64,000 nucleotides of DNA from Paenibacillus guangzhouensis (GCF_009363075.1 NZ_CP045293.1:2604001-2668000); one strand, 5' to 3'; counted from the first letter of the stretch, positions 26,831 to 35,898 are shown. The notes: generated by a model not told the origin, from the sequence alone. Made by a program: numbers and translations.

Positions 26831-27967
26831 TCAGGCATGATTCGCATTCCTAGCTCTCTTTGACTTTATGCGATTGGCGAGCAGCGCTTGGTAGGTTTTC
26901 TCAACCTTTCGGGCAATCGTGCTCATGTTGAAATCACTCATAACACTGGTATGGCCTAGGTTCGAAATCTCTTGATAATTGACTTGGTGATCGTAAACAC
27001 GCTGAAGGATCTGATATAACTCTTCAACATCGCCATCCTTTACGATAAACCCTCCCTTAGTCTGGTGAATAATCTCAGGCGCACCGCCGGAATCGGATAC
27101 AATGGCGGGTGTCTGAACTAACATCGATTCAATAATCACTCTCCCAAATGGCTCATTTAACGAGAAATTAATGGTCAGATCGCATTCCTTCATTAAATCA
27201 AGCGGTTTCTTGCTGTATCCATAAAAGATAACTTTTTCTTCTAAGCCATATGCAACCACTTGCTGGATCATATCGTTTAAATAACTCTCCGAACCATCAA
27301 CGGCGGTGTCTCCTACGATCAGCAGCTTCCAATTATGACACTCATGATCTGACAGCTTCTTGACGGCTTCGATCATCAGATGATATCTCTTCCACTCGAC
27401 GATCCGCCCGAACGTCCCAATCACGAGTGTATCATCCTCCATAAATCGCCGTGTTTTCATACTTAAAGCAAGCCCTGGATCAACGCCATTATAGATGATC
27501 GTCTTATTATCCCCATGGATCGAATTCGCGACAAAGCGTGAAATGCATATCACCTGATCGAAGAATCGGGGCAAAACACGATTGTACATTTTCGATTGCA
27601 TGTAATCCCGATGATGCCAGATTAATTTACATTTCGTTAGGAATTTGAGCGGTGCAGCGTACCACGGCGCCCGCCAACCATTCGCATGAATAATGTCAAT
27701 CTTGTATTTAGACACGAACGACTTGATTCGAAGCACTGTCTCCAAATACCCGAAGCCGAATTTCTTCTTAATGCTATTGAGGCGAAGCGGAATGTGCTTG
27801 TACGCCGTTCGAATCTCGCCCAGATATTCCGTATTTTTAGGACTTAAGAGAAAAATCTGATATTTTGAAGTATCCAAATAATTGATCAAATGAATCAGAC
27901 TTTGCTCGGCGCCTCCCTTTTTTTCCGCATGGGTGATAAACATGACATTTATTTTTCGATTATCCAT
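26831..27967 (-). CDS. Family 4 glycosyltransferase
   Basis: The 378-residue GT-B enzyme opens INVMFITHAEKKGGAEQSLI, the glycine-rich acceptor-side loop of GT4. The donor side shows IGTFGRIVEWKRYHLMIEA near residue 190 and NEPFGRVIIESMLVQTPAIV near 285, with the two glutamates of the retaining E-x7-E motif. It should transfer a hexose from a nucleotide sugar with retention of configuration. It overlaps the upstream glycosyltransferase gene by eight bases and so is translationally coupled. Confidence 0.92.
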   Translation of the reverse strand: MDNRKINVMFITHAEKKGGAEQSLIHLINYLDTSKYQIFLLSPKNTEYLGEIRTAYKHIPLRLNSIKKKFGFGYLETVLRIKSFVSKYKIDIIHANGWRAPWYAAPLKFLTKCKLIWHHRDYMQSKMYNRVLPRFFDQVICISRFVANSIHGDNKTIIYNGVDPGLALSMKTRRFMEDDTLVIGTFGRIVEWKRYHLMIEAVKKLSDHECHNWKLLIVGDTAVDGSESYLNDMIQQVVAYGLEEKVIFYGYSKKPLDLMKECDLTINFSLNEPFGRVIIESMLVQTPAIVSDSGGAPEIIHQTKGGFIVKDGDVEELYQILQRVYDHQVNYQEISNLGHTSVMSDFNMSTIARKVEKTYQALLANRIKSKRARNANHA

Positions 27968-29135
27968 TCATAGCACCTGCTTCATGATAACGTGAATGTA
28001 GTGAATTGATGTAACGTTTCAATACTTCTTTATGGTCATAATTTGTGCGTATGTACCGCTGTGACGAAGCTAGCAGCTTCCGCGCTCTCGGCGGATGGTC
28101 GAATAACAGCTTAATTCGAAGATAGAATTCCTCCGGACTATCTGCGACCAAAATATGCTCGTTATCTACGAGTCCCGTGCCCTCGCAACCGATCGAAGTC
28201 GAGATGACAGGCAATCCATTCTGAATGGCTTCGATTGTCTTGAGCTTCACACCCGCTCCGTTCTGCATTGGATTCACAAACAGATATCCCTGTTGATAAA
28301 TGTCATCCAGACTCTCCGGTGTATCATGTACAATCACATTCGTCATATCGTACCCATCAAGCCAGTTCAACCCTTGCTTTCTACTGTTACCAGCCACAAT
28401 AAATTTGTACCCTGGCTCCTTCAGCATGGCCGGATGAATATGTTCCAAATACCACTGAATCGCTTCACGATTATTCGGCATGAATAAAGACCCGATAAAT
28501 ACAACATTCTTGCTCTCAAATGAACTTGTGAGGAACGTCTCCTTCGTCACAGGAGGTGGTAGAAATAAGCTTTTTGTTGTAGGATGAAGCGATTGAAATG
28601 TTTCAAATTCCTTGCTTGAGATAAATAAATACTTATCTACCTTCTTCAGCATGTTCTTCTGCAAATTCCTGAATTTGCTGCTCTCCATGTGATAGTACAG
28701 CTTATGAATCCGATTGGATGTGCTTCTAGCCAATGCCTTGAAGTAAACCGCCTCATCGTTATGAACTCTCAAAATCACATTTGCATGTTTGATTAGTGGG
28801 TTCTTCAAGATAGGATACACATAGTCGCCTTCCAACAGCACATAATCATAATCCTCATCAATATTCACATATCGCAGCTCATTTCTCGATTGTACCTGCA
28901 TAGGTACTCGATAGAGGAGATCCACCAGCTTACTTCTCCGCTCACACAGCTTGATATCTTCCACGTAGCGATATACGACATTCATATCCTCTGGCGTAGG
29001 CATTTGTTTGCCGCATACGAGCAGATGGATTGTCCACCCAAGCTCGGCCAGCACCTGTATTCGGCCCCACGTATCAACTCTGCCCCCATGATCGGCGGGA
29101 TATGGAAAATCACTACAAACAACAAGTATTTTCAT
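27960..29135 (-). CDS. Glycosyltransferase, GT4-type
   Basis: The 391-residue GT-B protein begins MKILVVCSDFPYPADHGGRV, with the acceptor-side G-G loop, and has FIGSLFMPNNREAIQWYLEH near residue 215 and VNPMQNGAGVKLKTIEAIQN near 300, the K-x-x-x-E-A variant of the GT4 motif seen in many capsule enzymes. It overlaps the polymerase gene by four bases (ATGA) and the next transferase by eight, forming one coupled block. Donor sugar unknown. Confidence 0.9.
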   Translation of the reverse strand: MKILVVCSDFPYPADHGGRVDTWGRIQVLAELGWTIHLLVCGKQMPTPEDMNVVYRYVEDIKLCERRSKLVDLLYRVPMQVQSRNELRYVNIDEDYDYVLLEGDYVYPILKNPLIKHANVILRVHNDEAVYFKALARSTSNRIHKLYYHMESSKFRNLQKNMLKKVDKYLFISSKEFETFQSLHPTTKSLFLPPPVTKETFLTSSFESKNVVFIGSLFMPNNREAIQWYLEHIHPAMLKEPGYKFIVAGNSRKQGLNWLDGYDMTNVIVHDTPESLDDIYQQGYLFVNPMQNGAGVKLKTIEAIQNGLPVISTSIGCEGTGLVDNEHILVADSPEEFYLRIKLLFDHPPRARKLLASSQRYIRTNYDHKEVLKRYINSLHSRYHEAGAMNG

Positions 29136-30523
29136 TTGGATACCCCCGACATATTCGAATGATGTACTTCCTTTTCCCCTACAAACGTACTGATAAATGC
29201 GAACAACATCCAGATCTCATATTTAATTTCAAGAGCCACAAAAAGTAAGGAGAGCAGCATGAAAATAAGCGCCAAGTACAGGATAATGCTTGACTTCGCT
29301 TTGATGATCAAGTTTTTGGCTAGCAAATAGAAAAATACGAGTGAGAAGATCCCCCCGAACATAAACCATTGGAAAAAACCTGATTTAACACCTAAATTTT
29401 TAGCCGTTCCCGTATATTGAAGCAATTCTCCCGCATTGATCTGGCTTATGCCTAAGGTATTGTAATAGAACCTACCCATGAACTTAATCGAGTCATCTAA
29501 ATAGTTATCGAAATACATTAAGTAAGCGCCTGTACCTACCCCAAGCGGATGATGCAAGACCGTCAAGATGGCGATAATGATCGTCCCCATCCTCGTATAA
29601 GACGATGTATAGTTCTCGATATCGTTCGTAAAGGAACTGATCAAGCCTGCCGAGAAATAAACAATAAACATATACACGGCTAGCAACGCGACGATGAGCA
29701 CAATAAAGTTTTTCTTCTTCCTGAAATCCATAAATTTCATCATGGTCACGACAAGCGTCAATAGACAGACGATGAGAAACCCTTTTGATCCCGTCACGGA
29801 TAAATAGGTTAGAAAAAAAATAGCGACATAAATGTTCGATAGAATCATAGCCACACGATTTAAATTAGAGCTCAAATAAACTAGAATCGCAGAATACGCC
29901 ATAACGATGGTTCCCGTCGTACTGCTCTCCGAAGTAAGCAGCCTCACTCTCCAATAGGGCTGACTCCCGGAATGCAAGGCGGTGAACGCATTCGGCATCG
30001 CAGCTAATTCAACCATCATAATCACGAGCAATAGACTTACCGCGATAAAAAAACTGGCATACAGGAGCTTGTAGCTTTTCATTTTGGAGAACACAAGCTG
30101 CATGTGCCTGATATAGAGCAGAATTAATACAAAATAAATTAAGACCTTGATCCCTTTACCGAGCAGGCCCTCCGACCAGAAGCTATAGCTCCCTTGCATG
30201 AATTGAATGAGAATGTAGCCTAAAGTGACAAAAGTTAAATAAATAATAAAAGCGAACAAGTATTTCTGAAGCTTTGGCACAGCCATAAACCGCTTATATT
30301 TGGAGAGCATCGCGATCTCGCAAAAAACAAACAAAGGCAGCAGCAGGATGATCGGCGATCTGCCTATTTCTCCGACGATGTTGACAAGAGGGAAATCCTG
30401 ATAGACTGTCAGCACCAATAAGATACTGAGATAGATCGTCAGGAAGTATCCCCCTTTGCCTGACTGCTTCTCGGCAAATGCTTCATTTATCGTATGACTG
30501 CTTTGTAAGCCTACGTTCTTCAT
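29132..30523 (-). CDS. O-antigen ligase/polymerase-like (Wzy) membrane protein
   Basis: The 463-residue protein has about 11-12 membrane helices and a large outward loop between about residues 280 and 370, containing HHPLGVGTGAYLMYF. This is the shape of Wzy polymerases and WaaL ligases, which are recognised more by topology than by sequence. In this operon, with Wzx, Wzz and a priming transferase but no ligase acceptor, polymerisation of repeat units on the outer face of the membrane is the natural role. GGAG precedes the ATG. Confidence 0.82.
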   Translation of the reverse strand: MKNVGLQSSHTINEAFAEKQSGKGGYFLTIYLSILLVLTVYQDFPLVNIVGEIGRSPIILLLPLFVFCEIAMLSKYKRFMAVPKLQKYLFAFIIYLTFVTLGYILIQFMQGSYSFWSEGLLGKGIKVLIYFVLILLYIRHMQLVFSKMKSYKLLYASFFIAVSLLLVIMMVELAAMPNAFTALHSGSQPYWRVRLLTSESSTTGTIVMAYSAILVYLSSNLNRVAMILSNIYVAIFFLTYLSVTGSKGFLIVCLLTLVVTMMKFMDFRKKKNFIVLIVALLAVYMFIVYFSAGLISSFTNDIENYTSSYTRMGTIIIAILTVLHHPLGVGTGAYLMYFDNYLDDSIKFMGRFYYNTLGISQINAGELLQYTGTAKNLGVKSGFFQWFMFGGIFSLVFFYLLAKNLIIKAKSSIILYLALIFMLLSLLFVALEIKYEIWMLFAFISTFVGEKEVHHSNMSGVSK

Positions 30524-30541
30524 CTCTTCAACTCCGTAAAT

Positions 30542-31657
30542 CTAGACATATTTTTTGACAGTTACGGAATATCGATCACCTTGTTTCTTCAAGGCATCCA
30601 TGTACAGTCGCTCGATTTGTGTGTTCATCTGATTCGAATGGAATTTCTCATAAAATATTTCTTCACCGTTCTCGCCCATCCACTCGAGCTGTTGCTTCGA
30701 TAGTCCCTGAATGATGTTGACCAACGCTTCCTTGTTGTCAAAATCGAAAATATATCCATTCACACCATGCTGGACAATCTCCGGCAGTGCGCCGCGATTA
30801 CTTGCAATGACTGGCTTCTTATTTCGTAATGCCTCGATCGCAACGATCCCGAACCCTTCCCAACGCGATGGCACGATAACAGCGTCACAGGCTTTCATAT
30901 ACCGGTCAATTTCCGAATTGTCCACCCAGCCGATTTTCACTGCATTGCTTGGATAATCGTAATCACAGTCCTTCAATACCGTATCGCCAACGAGATAGAG
31001 ATGAACATCCGTAAATCGATTTTCTTTAAATACCTCCAGCAGCAAATCAAAGCCCTTTTGCCGATCGAAGCGGCCGACGTAGAGTAGATTAATCTTATCT
31101 CGCTTCACATCAAAGGGTACTGCCGGTGAAGACGGCGCATCCGATACGCCATTATACACAACGACCGATTTCTTCGCAGACAATCCATACTGGAGCGCCA
31201 TCTCGTATTCATGTTTTGAGATGTGGATGATGAAATCCGTCCGCAGCGACAAGACTCGCTCTACCGTGGCGAACACCTTTCTCTTCCAGGAAGAGGTGTC
31301 CATGAGAAATGCCCAACCATGCGAACAATAAATCACGACAGGACGTTTCTTCTTGAAAAAAAACAACGTTCGCAGGAAAAAGCCTGCGAACGTTCCATGG
31401 ACATGTACAATGTCCGGATTGATTTCTTTGATCTTTCGATGAATTGATTGCATCGCCCGGAAAAAATAATGCGGACTCCGCTTATATGGATAGAGTTCCA
31501 ATCGATCTGAATGAATCTGTAACGTTTTGCTGTTCGAGTTCTGTTCAGATGCGATCAGGTAAATATCATGTTTCTCCGATTGATACCTAAGCACTTCATT
31601 CAGATGGGTTTCAATACCCCCCTTTGTAAATTCAGATATATGAAGGACTCTTACCAT
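30542..31657 (-). CDS. Family 4 glycosyltransferase
   Basis: The 371-residue GT-B enzyme begins VRVLHISEFTKGGIETHLNE with the GT4 acceptor loop. The donor domain shows LLYVGRFDRQKGFDLLLEVF near residue 195 and SRWEGFGIVAIEALRNKKPV near 262, with intact E-x7-E. A basic-aromatic stretch near residue 100 (FFFKKKRP) suits membrane contact. GGAGGGGAG precedes the ATG. By position, second transferase gene after the priming enzyme, it may act early in repeat-unit assembly, but order of genes does not prove order of action. Confidence 0.92.
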   Translation of the reverse strand: MVRVLHISEFTKGGIETHLNEVLRYQSEKHDIYLIASEQNSNSKTLQIHSDRLELYPYKRSPHYFFRAMQSIHRKIKEINPDIVHVHGTFAGFFLRTLFFFKKKRPVVIYCSHGWAFLMDTSSWKRKVFATVERVLSLRTDFIIHISKHEYEMALQYGLSAKKSVVVYNGVSDAPSSPAVPFDVKRDKINLLYVGRFDRQKGFDLLLEVFKENRFTDVHLYLVGDTVLKDCDYDYPSNAVKIGWVDNSEIDRYMKACDAVIVPSRWEGFGIVAIEALRNKKPVIASNRGALPEIVQHGVNGYIFDFDNKEALVNIIQGLSKQQLEWMGENGEEIFYEKFHSNQMNTQIERLYMDALKKQGDRYSVTVKKYV

Positions 31658-31678
31658 GATCTCCCCTCCATCTCTTCA

Positions 31679-32368
31679 TTAGAACGCATCCTTGGAGCCA
31701 AGCATCGTCTTCACCGTCTGCAAAATAATTCGAATATCGAACAGAATGCATTTTTTCTCAATATAGGTCAGGTCGAGTTCAACCATTTGTTTGAAGCTAA
31801 GATTGCTTCTGCCACTCACCTGCCAAAGCCCTGTACATCCAGGTGTAACGGACAACCGTTGCTTATCATATCGCGTATATTCTGCAACTTCTCTCTTCAG
31901 AGGCGGTCTTGGTCCTACCAGAGACATGTCCCCACGAAGTACATTGAATAATTGAGGAAGCTCATCAATACTCGTCTTCCGAATGAATTTACCGACCTTA
32001 GTCACACGCGGATCGTCTTTCATCTTGAACATCGCTCCGCTGATCTCGTTCTTATCCAATAGATCCTTCAACTTCTCTTCCGCATCTGTATACATGGAAC
32101 GAAGTTTATACATCCGGAATAGTCGCTCGTTCTTTCCTACTCGCGTCTGATAGAATAAGATGGATCCGGATGGATCCTCCAATTTGATAAGAATAGCAAC
32201 AAGAACAAGCAATGGACTTAGTAGGATTAACCCGACTGATGCGCCAATGATATCAATGGTCCGCTTTAGTACCGAATATAAATTCATCCCCTCTTCTCTC
32301 ACTTGTGTATTCGAATAATAATCCACAATGCCTAAGACCGCTTCTTCCCGATATTGTGAATACCTCAT
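31679..32368 (-). CDS. Priming sugar-phosphate transferase (bacterial sugar transferase family)
   Basis: The 229-residue protein is a short initiating transferase: one hydrophobic segment (IDIIGASVGLILLSPLLVLV) followed by the conserved cytosolic domain with PLLVLVAILIKLEDP, FYQTRVGKNERLFRMYKLRS, TSIDELPQLFNVLRGDMSLV and GPRPPL. It attaches the first sugar-1-phosphate to undecaprenyl phosphate, like EpsL or the catalytic part of WcaJ. Which sugar (glucose, galactose or GalNAc) cannot be read; glucose fits the adjacent galU. It lies two bases after galU. Confidence 0.93.
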   Translation of the reverse strand: MRYSQYREEAVLGIVDYYSNTQVREEGMNLYSVLKRTIDIIGASVGLILLSPLLVLVAILIKLEDPSGSILFYQTRVGKNERLFRMYKLRSMYTDAEEKLKDLLDKNEISGAMFKMKDDPRVTKVGKFIRKTSIDELPQLFNVLRGDMSLVGPRPPLKREVAEYTRYDKQRLSVTPGCTGLWQVSGRSNLSFKQMVELDLTYIEKKCILFDIRIILQTVKTMLGSKDAF

Positions 32369-32370
32369 TG

Positions 32371-33273
32371 TTATACTCTCCTCCCGGTCATTAATGCCTT
32401 GCTAAGTTCCCGCTCCATGATCTCTTCCAGCCCTGCCATCAGTTGTGGTCTAAGTTCATTATTCCGAAGCGCAAAGTCGATCGACGTCATAATAAATCCG
32501 ATCTTCTCCCCCACATCATAACGAGTCCCTTGGAAATCAAAGGCGTACACACCTTGATCTACGTTTAATTTCTGGATCGCATCCGTAAGCTGAATCTCTC
32601 CGCCTGCACCACGTTCATGCCTTCCCAAATACTCAAAGATGTCAGGTGTCAGAACATAACGTCCCATAATGGCTAGATTGGAAGGTGCTTGCCCTTGCGG
32701 CGGCTTCTCCACGAACCGATTCACTTGGTATAAATTAGCCATTCTCTCCCCTGGATCTACGATGCCATAACGATGCGTCTGATCCGCCCCTACCGTCTGA
32801 ACGCCAATGACTGAACGTCCCGTGCGCTCATATTGTTCAATCAGCTGCCTTGTGCATGGGACATCCGCTTCGACGATATCATCACCAAGCAGGACGGCAA
32901 ACGGCTCATTTCCGATAAAATTACGTGCACACCACACGGCATGTCCAAGGCCTTTAGCCTCTTTTTGCCTAATATAATGAAGGTTTACATTGGACGACTT
33001 ACGCACTTTCTCCAAAATATCTAGCTTTCCTTTTTCCTCTAACGTATGTTCTAACTCAAATGCGATATCAAAGTGGTCTTCAATGGCGCGTTTACCTTTA
33101 CCTGTGACAACGATGATATCTTCGACGCCAGATTCAATCGCTTCCTCCACGATATACTGGATGGTTGGCTTATCGACGATGGGAAGCATCTCTTTGGGCA
33201 TCGCTTTCGTTGCTGGTAAAAACCTGGTACCTAGTCCTGCTGCGGGGATAATGGCTTTTGTTACTTTTTTCAT
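32371..33273 (-). CDS. galU: UTP-glucose-1-phosphate uridylyltransferase
   Basis: The 300-residue enzyme makes UDP-glucose from glucose-1-phosphate and UTP. The nucleotide-binding start [19 protein letters not shown] and the adjoining [20 protein letters not shown] are diagnostic, as are VLLGDDIV near residue 130 and [16 protein letters not shown] near 186. UDP-glucose feeds the glycosyltransferases and Ugd in this operon. The start follows AGGGTGA. The 278-base gap to the kinase gene upstream is filled with a structured RNA ending in a terminator, so expression of galU and everything after it is probably controlled at that point. Confidence 0.95.
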   Translation of the reverse strand: MKKVTKAIIPAAGLGTRFLPATKAMPKEMLPIVDKPTIQYIVEEAIESGVEDIIVVTGKGKRAIEDHFDIAFELEHTLEEKGKLDILEKVRKSSNVNLHYIRQKEAKGLGHAVWCARNFIGNEPFAVLLGDDIVEADVPCTRQLIEQYERTGRSVIGVQTVGADQTHRYGIVDPGERMANLYQVNRFVEKPPQGQAPSNLAIMGRYVLTPDIFEYLGRHERGAGGEIQLTDAIQKLNVDQGVYAFDFQGTRYDVGEKIGFIMTSIDFALRNNELRPQLMAGLEEIMERELSKALMTGRRV

Positions 33274-33323
33274 TTGGAATCACCCTATCCTATTTTTTTT
33301 ATTCGCATTGTAACGCGATGCTA

Positions 33324-33364
33324 AAAATGCGAGCTATGCTCTCCAAACGCGGAAAGCATAGCTC
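33324..33364 (-). terminator. Terminator hairpin before galU
   Basis: On the minus strand GAGCTATGCT pairs perfectly with AGCATAGCTC, followed by GC and a T-run. It lies inside the operon between the kinase gene and galU, so it must be overcome for the rest of the cluster to be made. Its first three bases are also part of an upstream alternative stem. Confidence 0.82.
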
Positions 33365-33520
33365 GGACTTTCAGATTTCAAATCCGAGGTGTTGCTATAC
33401 TAACTAGGGCATTGAACCCTACCTCACATCACACCCTTGACGACGAGCGTCTAAGGTCAGTTGACCCACAGTGTGACCGAGTGCCTCCGGTGATAGAGGT
33501 GCAGGAGACATTACCTTCTT
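33324..33520 (-). ncRNA. Structured operon RNA, EAR-like candidate
   Basis: Between the wze kinase gene and galU the minus-strand RNA can form many helices: CCTC/GAGG in the 5' part, a TCACAC/GTGTGA helix (33476-33471 with 33434-33429) closing over a GGTC-AACT-GACC hairpin and a GAC-GCTC-GTC hairpin, a TAGGG/CCCTA hairpin (33421-33405), a CTCGGA/TCCGAG hairpin (33388-33362), then the terminator. ACCTC near 33500 could also pair with GAGGT near 33423, forming a long-range helix. In Bacillus subtilis the eps-associated RNA (EAR) lies at the same place, after the kinase gene, and acts by processive antitermination. Position and complexity support an EAR-like role; sequence identity was not tested. 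Confidence 0.55.
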
Positions 33521-33551
33521 CATTCCTTGTATCTTTCATGAAGGAACAAGA

Positions 33552-34247
33552 CTATTGGTCGTTACTTTCGCCGTAATAGTAGGAGTAAGAATAGGAATCG
33601 GATTGATTGCGATTGATGTTATTCAGCACAGCACCAATGATCTTGGCATTTACATGTTCTAGCGATGCTTTTGCTTTCAATGCCACATCTTTCTTCACGA
33701 TTCCCGAATGGACGACAAGAACGACTCCATCACTATAGGTAGCTACAATTTGAGCGTCTGTGACGGACAAAATCGGCGGCGTATCGATGACGATGACATC
33801 GAACATCTCTCTTGTTGTTGCTAGCAAACCCGCCATATGCGCAGAAGAGAGTAACTCTGATGGATTAGGCGGTGTAGGTCCAGCATGAATAATCGATAGA
33901 TTCTTCGTATTCGTAGACTGAATCACATCTCCCAGCGGCTTCTGTTTGAACAACGCTGTCGTTAATCCAATTCGATTCGAAGTCCCAAAGATAAAATGTT
34001 GAGATGGTTTTCTAAGGTCTGCATCGATCAGGAGTACACGTTTGTTCGCTTGAGCAAAAGCAACCGCCATATTGGCGCTGGTCGTGCTCTTTCCTTCATT
34101 TGGCTTCGATGACGTTACCATGATAACTTGCAGCTTCTGGTCGAGCGTTGAGAATTCGATGTTGGTTCTCAGCATCCGATATCCTTCAGAGATTGGTGAT
34201 TTCGGATTACTCTCCGTAATGAGCTTCTTAGGAATCAAGCGAGACAT
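33552..34247 (-). CDS. BY-type tyrosine kinase (CpsD/EpsB/YwqD-like)
   Basis: The 231-residue protein is the cytosolic kinase of the Wzz/Wze pair. It has Walker A SSKPNEGKST near residue 50, Walker A' VLLIDADLRKP near 76 and Walker B VIVIDTPP near 152, and ends in a tyrosine cluster (SYSYSYYYGES) for autophosphorylation. The ATG at 34247 has GGGAGGG 6 bases upstream and lies 20 bases inside the preceding wzz gene. With Wzz it controls chain length and export of exopolysaccharide; the CpsB-type phosphatase at 36330-37109 should reverse the phosphorylation. Confidence 0.94.
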   Translation of the reverse strand: MSRLIPKKLITESNPKSPISEGYRMLRTNIEFSTLDQKLQVIMVTSSKPNEGKSTTSANMAVAFAQANKRVLLIDADLRKPSQHFIFGTSNRIGLTTALFKQKPLGDVIQSTNTKNLSIIHAGPTPPNPSELLSSAHMAGLLATTREMFDVIVIDTPPILSVTDAQIVATYSDGVVLVVHSGIVKKDVALKAKASLEHVNAKIIGAVLNNINRNQSDSYSYSYYYGESNDQ

Positions 34248-34983
34248 GTACATCCCTCCCAGCAGTTGGCGTAAGCGATTCTTTATGATGATCTTGATCA
34301 ATATCTCTTGATGTAAACTTCGGAATGGAGGTCAATACAGGCACCCCTAACACGTTCTCAATATCTTCTTCCGTCTTGATCGTGTCATCCAAGTAATCGA
34401 GCAGGAAGGCGATCCCAACACCGAGCATGAGCGCCAGCATGAAGGCAACAGCAATATTCATCTTCGGATTCGGCGCAACCGGATTGTGCTTTTCTTTTGG
34501 ATCGGCTTTATCTAAGACCGAAACATTGTCCACCTTCATGAGGGCTGGAACCGTCTTCTGGAACACAACGGCTACCGCATTGGCAATATTGGCGGCCTTT
34601 GCATAGGAGTCATCCCGGACCGAAATGGACATGACTTGCGTTTCATTCACAGAGCTTACACTTACTTTTCCGATTAGCTCACCATAGCTCAACCCCAGAT
34701 CAGGATACTCTTTGAGAACAATCTTCATCATGCGTGGTGTTTTAATAATTTCTTTATAGGTTTTGATCAGCCCAATGGTTGAATTGATGGAACCAAGATC
34801 GATACTCGGCAGCAATGACCCACTGTCCTTATACTGATTCACGATTAATTTCGCGGAAGCTTCATATTGTGGTGTCATGAAATAATTAGAGTAGATGCCA
34901 ATCGATAAGCAGCTGACTGCGATAATCAATGCGATTAATAGGAGCCTTCTTTTGATAATTAACCAATATTGTTTAAGTTCCAA
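34228..34983 (-). CDS. Wzz/CapA chain-length regulator, kinase activator
   Basis: The 251-residue protein has two membrane helices (about residues 12-32 and 173-195) around an extracellular loop, the Wzz topology, with the proline-rich NPVAPNPKMNIAVAF before the second helix. The cytosolic C-terminus (about 200-251) should touch and activate the Wze kinase encoded next. As in other Bacillota the Wzz and kinase halves are separate proteins. It uses a TTG start at 34983 with GGAGGG 7 bases upstream. A leader of about 236 bases with a junction-like RNA fold precedes it. Confidence 0.93.
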   Translation of the reverse strand: MELKQYWLIIKRRLLLIALIIAVSCLSIGIYSNYFMTPQYEASAKLIVNQYKDSGSLLPSIDLGSINSTIGLIKTYKEIIKTPRMMKIVLKEYPDLGLSYGELIGKVSVSSVNETQVMSISVRDDSYAKAANIANAVAVVFQKTVPALMKVDNVSVLDKADPKEKHNPVAPNPKMNIAVAFMLALMLGVGIAFLLDYLDDTIKTEEDIENVLGVPVLTSIPKFTSRDIDQDHHKESLTPTAGRDVHVSLDS

Positions 34984-35072
34984 ATGGTTCCCTCCGTTAC
35001 TCTAGTTAGGTGATCTCTCTATTCATGAAGTTTAAATAGTTTTCATATCGAATATAATTTGTTTAGTTATTA

Positions 35073-35141
35073 TTCAAAACGCGACCTTTGGGGTGCGCCT
35101 TGCCATAGCGAATGCTTCTCTATGGTTATCTTCTTTTTGAA
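35073..35141 (-). ncRNA. Three-way-junction-like RNA in the wzz leader
   Basis: On the minus strand TTCAAAA (35141-35135) pairs with TTTTGAA (35079-35073). Inside lie two hairpins side by side: CCATAG/CTATGG with an 11-base loop, and GCG-ACC/GGT-CGC with one bulged C and a CCAAA loop. The element sits 90 bases before the wzz start. No riboswitch class is recognised; the fold is drawn by eye and could be a processing site or regulatory RNA. Confidence 0.45.
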
Positions 35142-35219
35142 TATAGTCTCTCTATTATTATTCGTTTCGCGTACTTTAAGGCATCGTTAATTATATGCGT
35201 ACGAACTTATTGATCTACG

Positions 35220-35522
35220 CTAACCTTCATTTTGAGACGATATCTCATGATTCATGAAGTCCTCGACTTTTCCACCATTCATGATGTACTCCATCATCTC
35301 TTCCGATCCAGATGAAATTCCCATCTTTCTCAAGAGTAAGGATGACAATTGAGCCATATCTACCGTTCCATCATATTGCCGATATCCCGAGACGATAAGA
35401 AGTTCGGATAACGGTCTCATTTCTGTTTGTCCCTGTTGATTCAATAGAGTAGGATCTTTGGATAGTATCTTTAGAAATTGCTTCAGCCTTGCTCGCTTCG
35501 GCTCCCGATCCGGACCATTCAT
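35220..35522 (-). CDS. Small protein of unknown function, first gene of the EPS operon
   Basis: From the ATG at 35522 (GGAGG 10 bases upstream) this is a 100-residue soluble, charged protein beginning MNGPDREPKRARLKQFLKIL. It has helical segments, no signal peptide, no membrane helix and no convincing helix-turn-helix. A start at 35546 is also possible and would add eight residues. The gene stands at the head of the exopolysaccharide operon, where Bacillus clusters often have a regulator or the Wzz gene. A regulatory or assembly role is only a guess. Confidence 0.6.
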   Translation of the reverse strand: MNGPDREPKRARLKQFLKILSKDPTLLNQQGQTEMRPLSELLIVSGYRQYDGTVDMAQLSSLLLRKMGISSGSEEMMEYIMNGGKVEDFMNHEISSQNEG

Positions 35523-35879
35523 CGCTTTACTTCCTCCATTCATCAAGGTATGCGATCATGTACATTGAATAATGGAGTTCACTATTCTGTTCTAACATAT
35601 TCGATCGTAGCAAACCTTAAATTATTACAATTTTGTAAACAACTTTAGTTAGGATGATGCCACTATTGAATGTCCTCTGTTTACTAGTATGCCATAGATG
35701 GACAAATTTCTTGAGGGGATAAAGACATGGTTAAGCGCTCCTAATTTATTCAGAAAACTAACATAATTTTCATATTTTCAGAACAAAATCATAGAATTTT
35801 GTCATAAAAATACGGTTATTCTGATCCATGATTTGATCCTTTTTGGGATGTAATGATTGGAACTGAATTACCACTTCTT

Positions 35880-35898
35880 TCCCTTATATGATAAGGGA
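35880..35898. promoter_or_regulatory. Exact 19-base palindrome, candidate operator
   Basis: TCCCTTAT and ATAAGGGA are perfect inverse copies separated by ATG. The length and symmetry suit a dimeric repressor. It lies about 360 bases before the first gene of the exopolysaccharide operon. The protein that might bind is unknown. Confidence 0.55.

Noticed and set aside
35684-35728. 14-codon leader peptide with an AGGAG site before the EPS operon
   Set aside because: Too short to judge; no codon bias or paired terminator typical of attenuation is seen.
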